Numbered from the stretch's first letter, positions 43,009 to 53,318 are shown. The stretch is DNA of 64,000 nt from Rhynchopus sp. YZ270_cl-10 (GCA_964035575.1 OZ037867.1:1116001-1180000), one strand, 5' to 3'. Translations and numbers: made by a program. Notes: generated by a model not told the origin, from the sequence alone.

Positions 43009-43790
43009 TTATTATCGTGAATTTATTTTCCAGTATTTCACGCACAGGTGGAAACGGCCCGAGGGGAAGCATTTTTTCCCGAGGGCGAAGCCCGAGGGGA
43101 AAAATGCTTCCCCGAGGGCTGTTTCCACCTGTAAGTGAAATACTGGTATAAATTCACGAAAATATATTATTTTATCTCCAAATGAGACCATGAATTTCAC
43201 AACCCGTTTTCACGTACAAAGAGAAGAGGGCGGGGTGGTTCTTTTTATGATGATTTTTGATTCAGTTTTTTTATGTGGAACTCTTAGCGCTGGACAGCGC
43301 CTTGAGCCAGAACTGGTGCAGCGGGTTTGTGGCGCTTACGCGGCTGGACTTCTGATGAAGTGAGGAAGACGATGAAGACGATGACGATGAGTCACTTGTG
43401 TTCGTGTCGGACTCACTCTCCACAGGTGCCCTCGTACGTTTTTGAGGTGTCATTTGAGATTTTGGAAGAAAATTGGGGGGAAAAACGGTGTGTATCCTTG
43501 GTTTGTGTGCTACAGAAAATTAACTGAAAAATGCGTTTGAGACCCCTAGAATGGCTCAAAATGCCTCTTTTCTGGCTTTAATTGCAAAATTGGGCCTCCA
43601 AAGGCCTCCAAAAAAATTTTCGAGAGTTCAGTTCTACGATTTTCGACCGTGAATTTATTTTTTCTGAGCGTGAATTTATTTTTCTGAGCGTGAATTTATT
43701 TTTTGAGCGTGAAATACCGGAAAATAAATTCACGCCCCTCCTTCACGATTTTGTGAAGGGGCGTGAAATTCATGGTCTCAAGCGGGGATA
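43009..43790. repeat. Second copy of the 775-bp fold-back block
   Basis: Near-identical to 21872-22644, including the hairpin (43045-43131) with GCGAAGC at its tip (43085-43091). The minus-strand frame 43271-43453 (MTPQKRTRAPVESESDTN, a Ser run, then FWLKALSSAKSST) is intact here as a 60-residue frame but altered in the other copy. Confidence 0.8.
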
Positions 43791-44046
43791 ATATATTATT
43801 TTTTGTTATAACGTTATTCGATAACGTTATAACAAAAATAACGTTATACATAACGTTATAACACCCACAGTATGTTTTTTGAGAGCCTGAAAAAAATGGG
43901 GAGTGAGGGTGTGCGCCCTCTCGAAATCCCATCAAAAAAAACCTCTTTTTTTTTCTCCTTCATCCCACCCCCCACCCACACACTACATCCTCTTCCAGGG
44001 GCGGGCGAGAGAGGAAAACAAAAAAGAAGAAAAGAAAAAACCAAAA

Positions 44047-45859
44047 ATGATGCGTGGGTTGACAGTACTGTGTTTTGTGGCGCTTATTGGAAGCGCGTAT
44101 TGTGTTGCTGGGAGTGACGAGGCGGAGGGTGTGCATGAGGCACATGCGGCACATGACACTGCAAAAGAGACCTCGGAGACTGTTAAGTACTCTGGGAGCT
44201 GGACCGAGGGCTTCGTGGCCAGCTGGTTCATGATTCTGGTGAGCGAGATTGGCGATAAGACGTTCTTCATTGCGTGCCTGATGGCGATGCGCAACGACAG
44301 AATGGTCGTCTTCTGTGGTGCCATCAGCGCGCTCTCTGCTATGACCATCCTCTCCGCAGGCATCGGCCACATCGTCCCCACCATCCTCCCTGTCCAGTAC
44401 ACACAGGTCGCAGCCGTCATTCTCTTCACCGGGTTCGGGATCAAACTACTGCTTGAGGCACGCGCTATGGTATGAGAAAAAAAAATAGTGGAGGCTGGTC
44501 CAAGACGGATTAACTCCACGGTTTGCCTCCTCACACTCTGTGGTGACTTTTTGTAACCAGACCTGAGATGAGGAGGTGCAACCAAGGGATAAAAATCATT
44601 GCGAGTTTTTTTGTATAACCTTCGAGAGATTCGTTGGGGAGAATGTTACTCTAAACAATATGATGTTTGAAAAAAAAAGTTACCAAAATTTGGTGCTCCT
44701 GAAATAAAATATACCAACGACCAACCCAAACCTGAACCTGCGAATCATTTCGTCACGTTTCCGGGGTTGCGGGTTTGTGAGTTCCTCGTTTTCGCCATCT
44801 GCAGGAGACGTCTCACGAATAAAAGTAACTTTCTTTTTCGCTGCAGTGGCTTTCTTGCCGGTTGCCTTGTTGGGCACACGGGAGGGGTGGAAGAGGCGAT
44901 TGTGCCGGGCCATATCCCCCTTGTTCAGGCATTGGAACTGATGGTTTATCTTGCAGAGAAGGCAAGGCGAGTATTCGACTTTTCATCTGAGGAAGGTCTC
45001 ATAATGGGGGACGCCGTCCCCATGGTCAACTACCTCGTCAAACATGTCTGCAAGCTCCTGTCCCTCCATGACGGTCTGGGAGCACAAGCTCTCACAGTCT
45101 TCGTCGGGGTCCACTGCGGGGGTCACGGTGCTGCGGGGGCGCTGTCGGGCCTGGGAGGAAGTGACGTGGAATCACATGTGCCAACCGGGATGGGAGTGAA
45201 CCATCCCTTCCGGATTCATTCCATGAACTCCGTTGCGCGTACAGGCGAAAGGTCCTTGCACCCCGCACACCCCGGGAAGCACCAAAAAGCCGCCTTATTT
45301 GGAGTACTGTAAAATCGTTGCTTTCACCTTCCATTACGATCACCTACCATCACCCACAGGAGGACGACGAGGAAGACCCAGAAGAGCTTGTGGAGGCGCA
45401 GGCAGAGCTTGCCAAGAAGGAGGAGGACTACGGCGACATCGAGAACGCAGCAGAGACAAAGCCTGTGAAGAAGCACCACTCTGGGACGGCAGCGGCCTCG
45501 ATCTTCGGGCCTGTCTTCGTGCAGGCGTTCACACTCACCTTCGTGGCGGAGTGGGGCGACCGCTCGCAGATCGCAACCATTGCGTTTGCTGCCGCAAAGA
45601 ACCCATACGGAGTAACCCTCGGTGGGATCTTCGGACACTCGATCTGCACCGGATCTGCTGTGATGATTGGGCGGGTATGTCATTACGGAAGGAAAGTTTT
45701 TTTTTTTTCGAATTCCAAATCCACCATACACAGGGAGTCGCGAACACCTTCACCCCCAAGCACGTGACGCTTCTGGGAGGTGCTCTCTTCATTTTCTTCG
45801 GGTTGTTCACAGGGTACCAGCTCTACTACCCGACCCCCCACGCACCAGTGCAGCTCTGA
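44047..45859 (+). CDS. GDT1/TMEM165 family cation transporter (three exons)
   Basis: The family (UPF0016) moves Mn2+/Ca2+, usually into the Golgi lumen, which glycosylation enzymes need. Exons 44047-44469, 45360-45674 and 45734-45859 join in phase 0 to give 288 residues, the usual length. The signature E-x-G-D-[KR]-[ST] is present twice: [11 protein letters not shown] and [14 protein letters not shown], which form the ion path. A signal peptide ([19 protein letters not shown]) starts the protein, and six membrane segments flank an acidic, helical linker ([17 protein letters not shown]). Introns are 890 bases (GTATGA...ACAG) and 59 bases (GTATGT...ACAG). Intron 1 holds an antisense zinc-finger-like frame. 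The first of two adjacent ATGs was chosen. Confidence 0.93.
44680..45130 (-). pseudogene. Antisense C2H2 zinc-finger-like sequence inside GDT1 intron 1
   Basis: On the minus strand a coding-like frame reads [18 protein letters not shown], then after one TGA continues as [26 protein letters not shown], a C-x2-C..H-x4-H zinc finger, then a Lys/Ala-rich tail and [12 protein letters not shown] with a stop at 44680. The TGA may mean decay, an unseen intron or an error. The end overlaps a TIR fragment (GGTGCTCCTGAAATAAAA at 44694) that also ends other elements here. It may be a gene fragment carried in by an element. Confidence 0.35.
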
Positions 45860-46796
45860 TAGCCATTTGAACGGAAGAAAACAGAAAAAAAAAAGCAAAA
45901 AGACAAAAAAAAAAAAAAAATGCGTTGGGGAGAAGTCCTCGTAAAGAAAAACCTCAGTTTTTCAAAAAAAAATTAATCGTGACTGTAAATGTAGACCCGC
46001 AAAAAAAAAGAGAGATCCCACTACCAAGAGGGGGGGAGGGAGGGAGGGGGGGGAACGTGTGAGATTTTATCATCGAGTTGCTTCTTTTCAAACGAAATGA
46101 TGCGTGTCATATTCATCGTTTCAACTTTTTTTTTCTTTTTTTTTTTTTTCAAGGTGACTTTGCACACAGAGAGGCTCATCTTATTATAAACCATTTTGTT
46201 TTTACTGTTGTTTTTCAAAGATGTGCTTTGTGTGCCCGCGTCTTTCGAAATGGATGTAGGACTGCATTGGGGTCACCCCTGGTGGTCTTTTTTTTTTTGA
46301 GGTGGAATAAACCGCGAGAGGCTCAGGTTCATCTCAGAAAACAACAACTTTTTTTTCTTCTTTGTGGTGTCCTCTTGTTTTGAAATGGTTCTTAGTACGT
46401 TGTGTGTTTTTCAAGGTTTATGCAGGTTCATCTTTCTCTTTCTTCAATGCAAGGTGGCTAAACATGAGAGGCTTCGGGGGGCATCTTACAAAACTTTTCT
46501 TTTTACCACATCGATCAAGCAACAAACTGGTGTTCAATACATCTGTCTTCCCAATCCCTCCCCAAGACACCCTCCCCTGTATCCTGCAAGAGACAGCAAC
46601 AAAAACGGGGGGTCAGAGATTGAGGGGGGGAGGAAAAAAATAGGCAGATACACAACACACACACAGCTCCGCGCATCTGTTACTGGCCTCACTAATATCG
46701 TGTGCTAAAAAAGAAAAGAAAAATGCAACTTTGTAAAATCCGCGCATGGAACGAACATGAAAAAAAAAAAAAATTGCTAGCGAGTCTTTAAAAAAA
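45860..46796. other. Gene-free stretch with three module A copies
   Basis: Module A copies lie at 46150-46198 (after a long pyrimidine tract and CAAG), 46311-46350 and 46450-46503. They are only 110-160 bases apart, the closest spacing in the window outside the 57-kb cluster. Otherwise A- and T-rich tracts. Confidence 0.5.
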
Positions 46797-47045
46797 GCTA
46801 TGGTTCCTTTTCTGTCACCTCCGGCTGCATCCCTTAGAAGCGAGACCAAAGGATCGTTAGGCCTTGCTTTTTCATTCGGATCGGTCCAATGAAGATCATG
46901 TATCGAGCAAGCTTTTACCCTTATGCTCTACGTGAGATTTCTGTTCTCACTGAGCTTTGCCTTAGGACACCTGCGTTAATGTGTAACAGATGTGCCGCCC
47001 CAGCCAAACTCCCCACCTGGTGTCTCCAAACGAGGGCTCACTAGC
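46797..47045 (-). pseudogene. Large-subunit rRNA fragment
   Basis: Read on the minus strand it contains GTGGGGAGTTTGGCTGGGGC, GGCACATCTGTTA, ACGCAGGTGTCCTAAGGC, GAGAACAGAAATCTCACGT, AGGGTAAAAGC and GGCCTAACGATCCTTTGG, the order and spacing of the conserved region near the peptidyl-transferase centre of eukaryotic 25-28S rRNA. Only about 250 bases are present and no flanking rRNA follows, so it is a displaced fragment, not a working gene, unless the organism's LSU rRNA is made in pieces. Confidence 0.85.
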
Positions 47046-47333
47046 TAATGCTAGTTTGTCGCTGGAATCGGAAAACCTAAAGACCCAGAGGGCCAGACCA
47101 ATAAATTGGCAGGTGCCGTCTCCCCATCATTGGATAAGTCACCTGACTGTTCACTGTGTTTCCCCCTATCCCACTCCATCCAAAAACCTCACCTTCTCCC
47201 CCTCTCCTCTCAGGGCATACTACACAACGTTTTCCTTTCCATTTTTTTTCGCCCACATAATTTCTCCAGTTTTTCTCAAGGTTCACTTTAGTGTTTAAGT
47301 CTCCTCCCCTTTCTCCCCCCTTTCTCCTTCTAA

Positions 47334-48792
47334 ATGAGCTCTGCTCATGTTGTAGAACTGTTGAATCTGATCAATGCTCAGGGTGGTTGTGATGCCCCGG
47401 TGACTCATGAGGAGTGGGAACGATATGAAGGGGAGGATTTGTTGCAGAGTGTGCTTGCGCTCCGTGAGGCGCGTGCTGCGGCGCAGAGCCATGATGAGGC
47501 AGGCACGTCGTCCCCTCCCGCACAGCCACTACAGCATGTCGTCCACTCCCTCTCTCGCCACCGACAGCAGCAACAGTTCCCTGCCACCCCTGAAACGCTC
47601 CCGATCTCTCCTGCGGGGGTTTCGTTGCAAGATATGGACAAAGTTTTCAAATCGGTTCTGATGCTCGACTCCTTCGTCGCCATGCTGCAGGATGGTGTAG
47701 GGGAAGACGAAGAAAGCCATCCAGAGGTGGTGCACACCGGATGCTCGCTCACAGAATACACGAAAGCACTCAAATCGTTTTCAACATTGCATCAACGGAT
47801 TGCAGAAATGACCTGGTCTACCCAAGGACAATCCGATGATGGGGGGTCCATTTTAGCTCTATGGGGGTCAGCTGCGTTGCCACCAGAGGTTTCGACTGTG
47901 TTGTTGAGGTGGTTGACACATATGACAAGAACTGCGACGTTGTTATGCAATGTGTTGGCATTGCTGTTTGCGCGAGATGAGAGCCGCGCCACGGAGCATG
48001 AGATGCAGCTGTCAGACCCATCGGGGTTGGTTGTCGCTACAGTGGAAACACCGTGTACTAAGTCGGGGTGGTGCGCTGTGCTGGCAAGGTCGTGGCTGGG
48101 TCGCCCAGTATGGGGCAGGCACTATGCCGTGCTGTGGCAACAGTTTCTCTATCTCTTTGAAAGTGATGCCGCAAAAGCACGGTGTGTACACTGTATTCTG
48201 CTGCGTGGTTGCAAGCACGACGTCTACGCGCTCCACGAAGGCAGGCAAAACGTCATATGCTTCTCAAATTTTCTCAGTCCGTACAGCTTCAATCTAGGTC
48301 AGCATGCGGCCCCGAGGATCTATTTTGAAGAAAATGCGATGACCTGGGTGGAAGATATTGGGAAGTATGTTCAAAAAGGGGGAAAAAAAGCATTTGGGCG
48401 ACATTGTACAGATCCTACCTCGGTAGGTGATTGTCGATACAACAAAAAACCCACCAGTGTTTTGTCTGGTTGATTCCGTTAACGAACGAGATCTCGACCC
48501 TTAAATAGGTGAGCCCGTTGTCCTTTTAGGCGGTCTTCGGACCAAATTGAAACAGGGAATCCACTTCTTAAGGGGACTGCGTGCGTTTTTTTAGCACCTC
48601 CTTTTTTTTACTTGACTTTTCTCGCTTCTTGTGGTTTCTTTTCTTTCTTTTCTTTCTCCAATAAAAAAATGCATCTTCCCCTTCAGGGCAATACGAGCAC
48701 CACCATCCAGAGAAGTAGAGGTGCTGTTGCAAGCGGTGAAGAAGCAGGCCCGCATGGAGCTCGCAATAGAATCATTGATGGTCGATACATAA
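47334..48792 (+). CDS. PH-domain protein (two exons)
   Basis: Exon 1 47334-48364 and exon 2 48687-48792 make 378 residues. Residues 1-120 are helical then Ser/Pro/Gln-rich; residues about 245-345 form a pleckstrin-homology domain (SGWCAVLARSW, WGRHYAVLWQQFLYLFESD, and the closing helix with the invariant Trp in AMTWVEDIGK). PH domains bind phosphoinositides or proteins at membranes. The intron (322 bases, GTATGT...TTCAG) splits the Lys codon after DIG and restores a clean helical C-terminus (SREVEVLLQAVKKQARMELA). Reading through the donor instead gives an implausible tail with a stop at 48473. The intron contains an 18S rRNA fragment. No orthologue recognised. Confidence 0.75.
48455..48589 (+). 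pseudogene. Small-subunit rRNA fragment inside an intron
   Basis: TTTTGTCTGGTTGATTCCG, TTAACGAACGAGAT and later CTTCTTAAGGGGACTGCG follow the order of the universally conserved 3' region of 18S rRNA (the stretch before the 1400-region). About 135 bases, sense to the host gene, lying wholly within the PH gene intron. GGTTGATTCCG instead of the common GGTTAATTCCG is a feature I associate with kinetoplastids. Confidence 0.8.
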
Positions 48793-49283
48793 ACTTAAAG
48801 ACAAGACAGCGCTCCGCTGTGCAGTTGTCGCGCACACACAACTCTCTCGGTTTTGACCCAAAAAAAGCAGGACGTTTTTCAAGAAACACCTTGAAGTTTT
48901 TTGGTATTGGTCGCAAACCTGCCTGGATAGGTTCTTTGAACGAAAAAATTAGCACAGGACTCACCCCACTTTTTCAATTTCTCTCCTTCGTTTTATTAGT
49001 TTCCACTGAGATGTGGGTTGTGAACTGCCTCGGTTCTCTTACGGTACGGAGCACTCACGTTCCACCCTTTTTGCATGAACTCGACGGCCTGGCTCTCAAC
49101 ACAACCCTTTTCTCTCCCCATCTCCCACCCTCATCCACACACCCACGCCACCTCAGGGGAAGTACACTACACCCGATTTCCCCACCCCCCAAAAAAATTC
49201 ACCCCCTCCCTCCTCTTACCCCCCCTCTTTGGACTGCATCGGTCTGACCCATTTTTTGTTTTTTTGTTTTTTTACCATTCCTC
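48793..49283. other. Intergenic region with repeat C
   Basis: A partial repeat C copy (CTCTTACGGTACGGAGCACT) lies at 49024-49084. The region after it is C/T-rich and serves as leader of the next gene. No gene seen. Confidence 0.45.
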
Positions 49284-50258
49284 ATGCAATCCTGCACCAG
49301 CCCCAGCGCAGCGAGCAGTACCGCAGATGATGAAGACTTATTAAGCACTTTGGGGAGCGATGAGGGGGTTCCAACAGAGGACATGCCGTTGACACTCGAT
49401 GGGGTTCATGTAGGAAACAGCCAACGAGGTCCGGTTGTCCCTGCAACTCCTGTACCAGACACGGTGAAGGCTGCGGCTGATAAAAAGGAAGAAGAAGACA
49501 AGAAAACGAGAGACAGCATTGGGCTGTTCTTTGGGGTACAGCAGGATGACCGAATGGTTCCTCGCGCTGCTTATGACTCCCTTTTAACACGGCTTAACCA
49601 AGCAGAGGCAAATCTCGCTTCATCCACACGAGAACTCCGTTTAGAGCAGGAACGATCCAGAGAATCGCAGGATAAATGCGCAGAGCTGTCTCAAGCATTA
49701 AAGCTTGCGGGGGATACACTAAAGGTAGAGGTAGATCAGCAGCGGGAAATGCAACGCAAACTGCACCAACGAGAAGACGAGCTGGCCGTCCGAGAACGCA
49801 CCGTCGAAATTCTCGAGCAGCGTCTCCGCTCCTGCGGGCACCCAGGGAAAAACGACTTCCCAATGACAGTCGGCTCCCTAGCCTCTGTGACCAGACCTAC
49901 AAGAAGTCCTGTACCTGGTTTGAACACCACAGCATCCACAACCCTTGCCGGAACCCACACCCAACCTGCAAGACTTCCACGCCTGAGCCACCCACACCCC
50001 TCCGGGACCACTTCACTCCGATGGGAACAAAACCACCTCTACTCTGGTGAACGGGTAACCGGTGGTGGGGCAGGATCTCCGGCTCCAGGTGGGGGTGGGG
50101 TGGGTGGAGGAGGAGGTGGAGGAGGTGGTGGAGGTGGTGGCGGTGGTGGTGTCGCAGCCGTGGCAGCAGTATTAGCAAACCAATCCTCCCCGTCTCCATT
50201 ACCACCAGACCTAACCGCGCGGGGAGGCGGCAGGCTAGCTGCCTTGGGATTTGTGTGA
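49284..50258 (+). CDS. Coiled-coil protein with poly-glycine tail, unknown
   Basis: 324 residues, no family recognised. The first 70 residues are acidic and Ser/Thr-rich. Residues about 95-185 form a strong coiled coil (LLTRLNQAEANLASSTREL; REMQRKLHQREDELAVRE), which suggests self-association or a structural role. Then a Pro/Ser/Thr-rich stretch and a Gly run of about 25 residues near position 265, encoded by GGT/GGA repeats that are prone to length change. No signal peptide or membrane segment. The frame is clean from ATG to stop. Confidence 0.65.
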   Translation: MQSCTSPSAASSTADDEDLLSTLGSDEGVPTEDMPLTLDGVHVGNSQRGPVVPATPVPDTVKAAADKKEEEDKKTRDSIGLFFGVQQDDRMVPRAAYDSLLTRLNQAEANLASSTRELRLEQERSRESQDKCAELSQALKLAGDTLKVEVDQQREMQRKLHQREDELAVRERTVEILEQRLRSCGHPGKNDFPMTVGSLASVTRPTRSPVPGLNTTASTTLAGTHTQPARLPRLSHPHPSGTTSLRWEQNHLYSGERVTGGGAGSPAPGGGGVGGGGGGGGGGGGGGGGVAAVAAVLANQSSPSPLPPDLTARGGGRLAALGFV

Positions 50259-52571
50259 AAAAAAGGAGGTTCAAAACAAAGAGGGGAGGGGGGAGTTGTA
50301 AATTTTTCAGGCGTCTTTTATTAGGGCGATTTTTTCTAAACAAGTAGTCAAGGTATTGTACTTTTCGCACTGCCGGTTTTCGGAGGGGATGTTGTCCCAG
50401 AGGGGGGGAAATGAAAAGGAAAGCAAAAAAAAATGTTGGGGGCTATCGTGAAGGGATACGTCACCGAAGGGAAAGGGGGTGGGCTCAGTTTGGGGTTGCT
50501 TTTGTTTTGACCAAGCAAAAAAAATGCAAAAAGCTGTGTGTGTCAACCACTGGGGTTGGGGGAAAGACACGGGGGCGGGGTTATTTTTTTCTTCTTTTCT
50601 TTTCTTTTTCTTTTCAGGTTGACTCAGTACACGACGTGCTTGAGTTCGTCGAACCAAACTTTTCTCTTTTTTTTTCCCTTGCCCCTTACCTCAGATAGGG
50701 TTCGATATCCAGTAGATAACCTACATTGGCATCTACCAAGGCGTCTTTGTTTTTATGTGATCAATTATGATGTGATCAAGGTGACTAAGCACAGGCTTAG
50801 GTTCATCTTATACACCTTATTTTGTTTTTTGGCCCACTATGCTCGGTAACTATCGTGCAAAAACCATAGCAATCTGTTGAGACTGGAGTATAAAGATGCT
50901 TGCCGAGCGGTTTGTGAACCACCTACGGTGCGGATCACTCACCCTTTGCATGAGCTCGAGCGAGCTGCGTTTCAAGCACGTTTCAACTACTCTTTTTTTA
51001 TGGTGCCTGAGTCTCCACCTTCAGCTATCATTTTCATGTGTCTGCGCCCCGCCGGTGTACGGTGAGGGCGTTAGCTACTTTCAACTGTTTTTTTTTTTTT
51101 TTTTTTTCATTATCAAATTCTTTGGACATTAGGATTTATAAAAAAAAACCCTCAAAACAGTGGCAGGATACGTTCCTGCTACTCAACCAAACACCTTTTT
51201 GTACTCAGGTAGCTACGTAGCCTTCAGGGAGGCAATCGTGTGCTAATACAGAAAGTATCAGTCAAGGCTGTCCTTACAGACGCATGCCAAAGCGGCCGCC
51301 ACATGGGTGTGGACTTAAGATTGAAGTTTCATCATTGTACTAGCCCAGGGAGGGTTCCCGGCTACCGGCGAGGTCTCTTCCAATCCGTTCCCTAGTTTCC
51401 TAGGGGGGCCTCCTTGGCTTCACTGGCTAGGGCTCTGCAGGTCCCTCCACACATGTTGTGTGCCTGCCTTCAGCACCCAGGGTAGCATACCCAGCACCTT
51501 TTACCCTCAGGTCAGACCTTCATAGAGTTTCAGGAGGAGTGCCACAAAAGGGCCCCCGGATGCAATTTAACGTCCAGCCCAGGACCTTTTTTCTTCTTCT
51601 TTTTTGCGTACCAAATTCTTGAAAAATAGGAAATAGAACTGATGTGACAACATTGGATATGTCAGAAAAAAAATTCCCCCCACCCCCTCTCTCTCTCGGG
51701 GCTATTTGCCCAAAAAAAAGATAACGAAAGTAAAAAAGAAAATTTTGGTCTTAGAGTCACACCAGAAAGCAACAGATGTGAGCCATGTTTACACATACGC
51801 TACTTTTGTTATTCTCTATTTTTTCTTTTTTTTTTTTCTTAGGTGACACGTCACATTTGAGTTGGCTACCACAGAGGGCGTCATCGTACACTACTTTCCC
51901 CAGTTAGTGCCGTTGCGTCATCCCGATTGAACCGGTGAGGCGTTTTGCACTTTCAACTTCTCTTTTTCCTTCATTTCCCCTTTATCCAATCTCCCATACG
52001 TTTATGCCCACCCTCGTGATAAAGCGAATTCTGGGGGGTACAACAAGAAAAAAACCCTCACGTATCTTGAGTATTTGACAAAAAAAACAAAACAAAAAAC
52101 TTAGTAGGGATAGTGGAGCACACTCTAGGGTGGCTACACTAATACAACCGAGTTTTCAAAAAAAACAAAACAAAACAAAATCAGTGGAGCTTGCACACAT
52201 GGCAACTACACTATTCTAACAATTTTTCAAAAAACAAAACAAAAAAACGTCATTTTCTCCTCATTTCCCCTTTTGCGATGGAATCAGATTATTTTTTTAG
52301 ATCCTCGGAATAGATGTAGGACCGCATGGTTGGGTATTCCACCCACAGTGCGTCGGTCATACCAAAAGGTACACTGCTATTAGGGCTTTGTATTCCACCA
52401 AGTCAAAAAAATTACAAGATGTGTGTAGACACTTCATCTGTTTCAAAAAAAAATATTTTCAATACTTTTCCCTTTCTCCCTAGTAAGAGGAGAACAAATT
52501 ATGTATTTCGCGGAGTGAAAAATGGGGAAAAAAAAACTTTCAAAAAAAACACAAAAAAAAACTTGGCTCAA
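50259..52571. other. Gene-free stretch rich in dispersed repeats
   Basis: Module A copies at 50616-50676 (preceded by a pyrimidine tract and TTTTCAG) and 50777-50820; repeat C at 50928-50998; B' copies at 51038-51105 and 51906-51968; repeat D at 52100-52245. The segment 51210-51595 is GC-richer, non-repetitive in this window and has no long frame; it could be a fragment of a structured RNA or of an element, but I recognise nothing. Confidence 0.5.
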
Positions 52572-53318
52572 ATGGTGTGATTCAGGGGGTACGGAGAACT
52601 CACGGAAGAACCACGGAGGAACCTCGGAGAACTGCTAGGGGGTATACTTTTTTTTTGTTGTTCTATGTTTCTGTCACAAGGGGAAAATGACCACAAATTT
52701 GACTGAGAGAGGTCACCACGGGTTTGTATTGGTTGAAGCGTGCCAAAAATGGCATTTTCGCGCGAAACAATAACGGCAAGGAAAAAATCCCTTGAAAAAA
52801 AAATGAACCGCCCGTATATCGTGTGGACTGTGTACTGTACTGTACTGTACTGTACTGTACTGTACTGTACTGTACTGTACTGTACTGTACTGTACTGTAC
52901 TGTACTGTACTGTACTGTACTGTACTGTACTGTACTGTACTGTACTGTACTGTACTGTACTGTACTGTACTGTACTGTACTGTACTGTACTGTACTGTAC
53001 TGTACTGTACTGTACTGTACTGTACTGTACTGTACTGTACTGTACTGTACTGTACTGTACTGTACTGTACTGTACTGTACTGTACTGTACTGTACTGTAC
53101 TGTGTGTAATACGCAACTATATATGCCATGACCGCCTTGGAGGCTTTCCCAGTCTGGATGTTTGTGGCACCCGCGTGCAAGTGGTGGTCTCGAAGCCCCC
53201 CCGGGTGGCGAAAACCGAAAACCGAAAACAACAAAAAAAAAGTATACCCCCCTTACCGGAGTACCTACGGAAGAACCACGGAAGAACCTCGGAGAATCGG
53301 TTTGGGTGGTCACACCAT
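52572..53318. mobile_element. Second fold-back element enclosing the AGTAC satellite
   Basis: Outer ends ATGGTGTGA and TCACACCAT are inverted, as are GGGGGTATACTTTTTTTTTG (about 52638) and its complement (about 53230). In contrast GAAGAACCACGGARGAACCT appears as a direct repeat near both ends (about 52605 and 53272). The satellite sits between them, as in the element at 13.8 kb, though the end sequences are unrelated. Confidence 0.6.
52831..53103. repeat. AGTAC satellite, opposite orientation, about 54 units
   Basis: A perfect TGTAC/GTACT run, the reverse complement of the array at 14.2 kb. No variant units seen. Confidence 0.97.

Larger units (their letters stand above)
39592..43874. mobile_element. 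4.3-kb TIR element, a nest of smaller elements
   Basis: The ends CATACTGTGGGTGTTATAAC and its complement match perfectly for 25 bases and with one mismatch for about 36. Both tips touch a run of six T (39586-39591 and 43875-43880), a possible target duplication. Motifs of TATAACGTTAT recur at both ends and in the middle (about 41740-41770). No transposase is recognisable. Inside lie separate inverted-repeat units (41563-41727, 41779-42245, 42402-43008, 43009-43790), so it grew by insertion into itself. The segment 40560-41240 is non-repetitive and codes for nothing I can see. Confidence 0.7.

Noticed and set aside
43903-44046. N-terminal extension of GDT1
   Set aside because: The frame is open upstream but has no ATG; the ATG at 44047 gives a proper signal peptide. 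The same reasoning applies at 5968 and 37975.
44767-45312. 181-residue plus-strand frame in GDT1 intron 1
   Set aside because: It is antisense to the zinc-finger-like sequence and begins at a non-ATG codon; splicing of GDT1 across it is clear.
48365-48473. Read-through end of the PH gene
   Set aside because: The read-through tail is implausible, and a GTATGT donor with a TTCAG acceptor gives an in-frame helical end.
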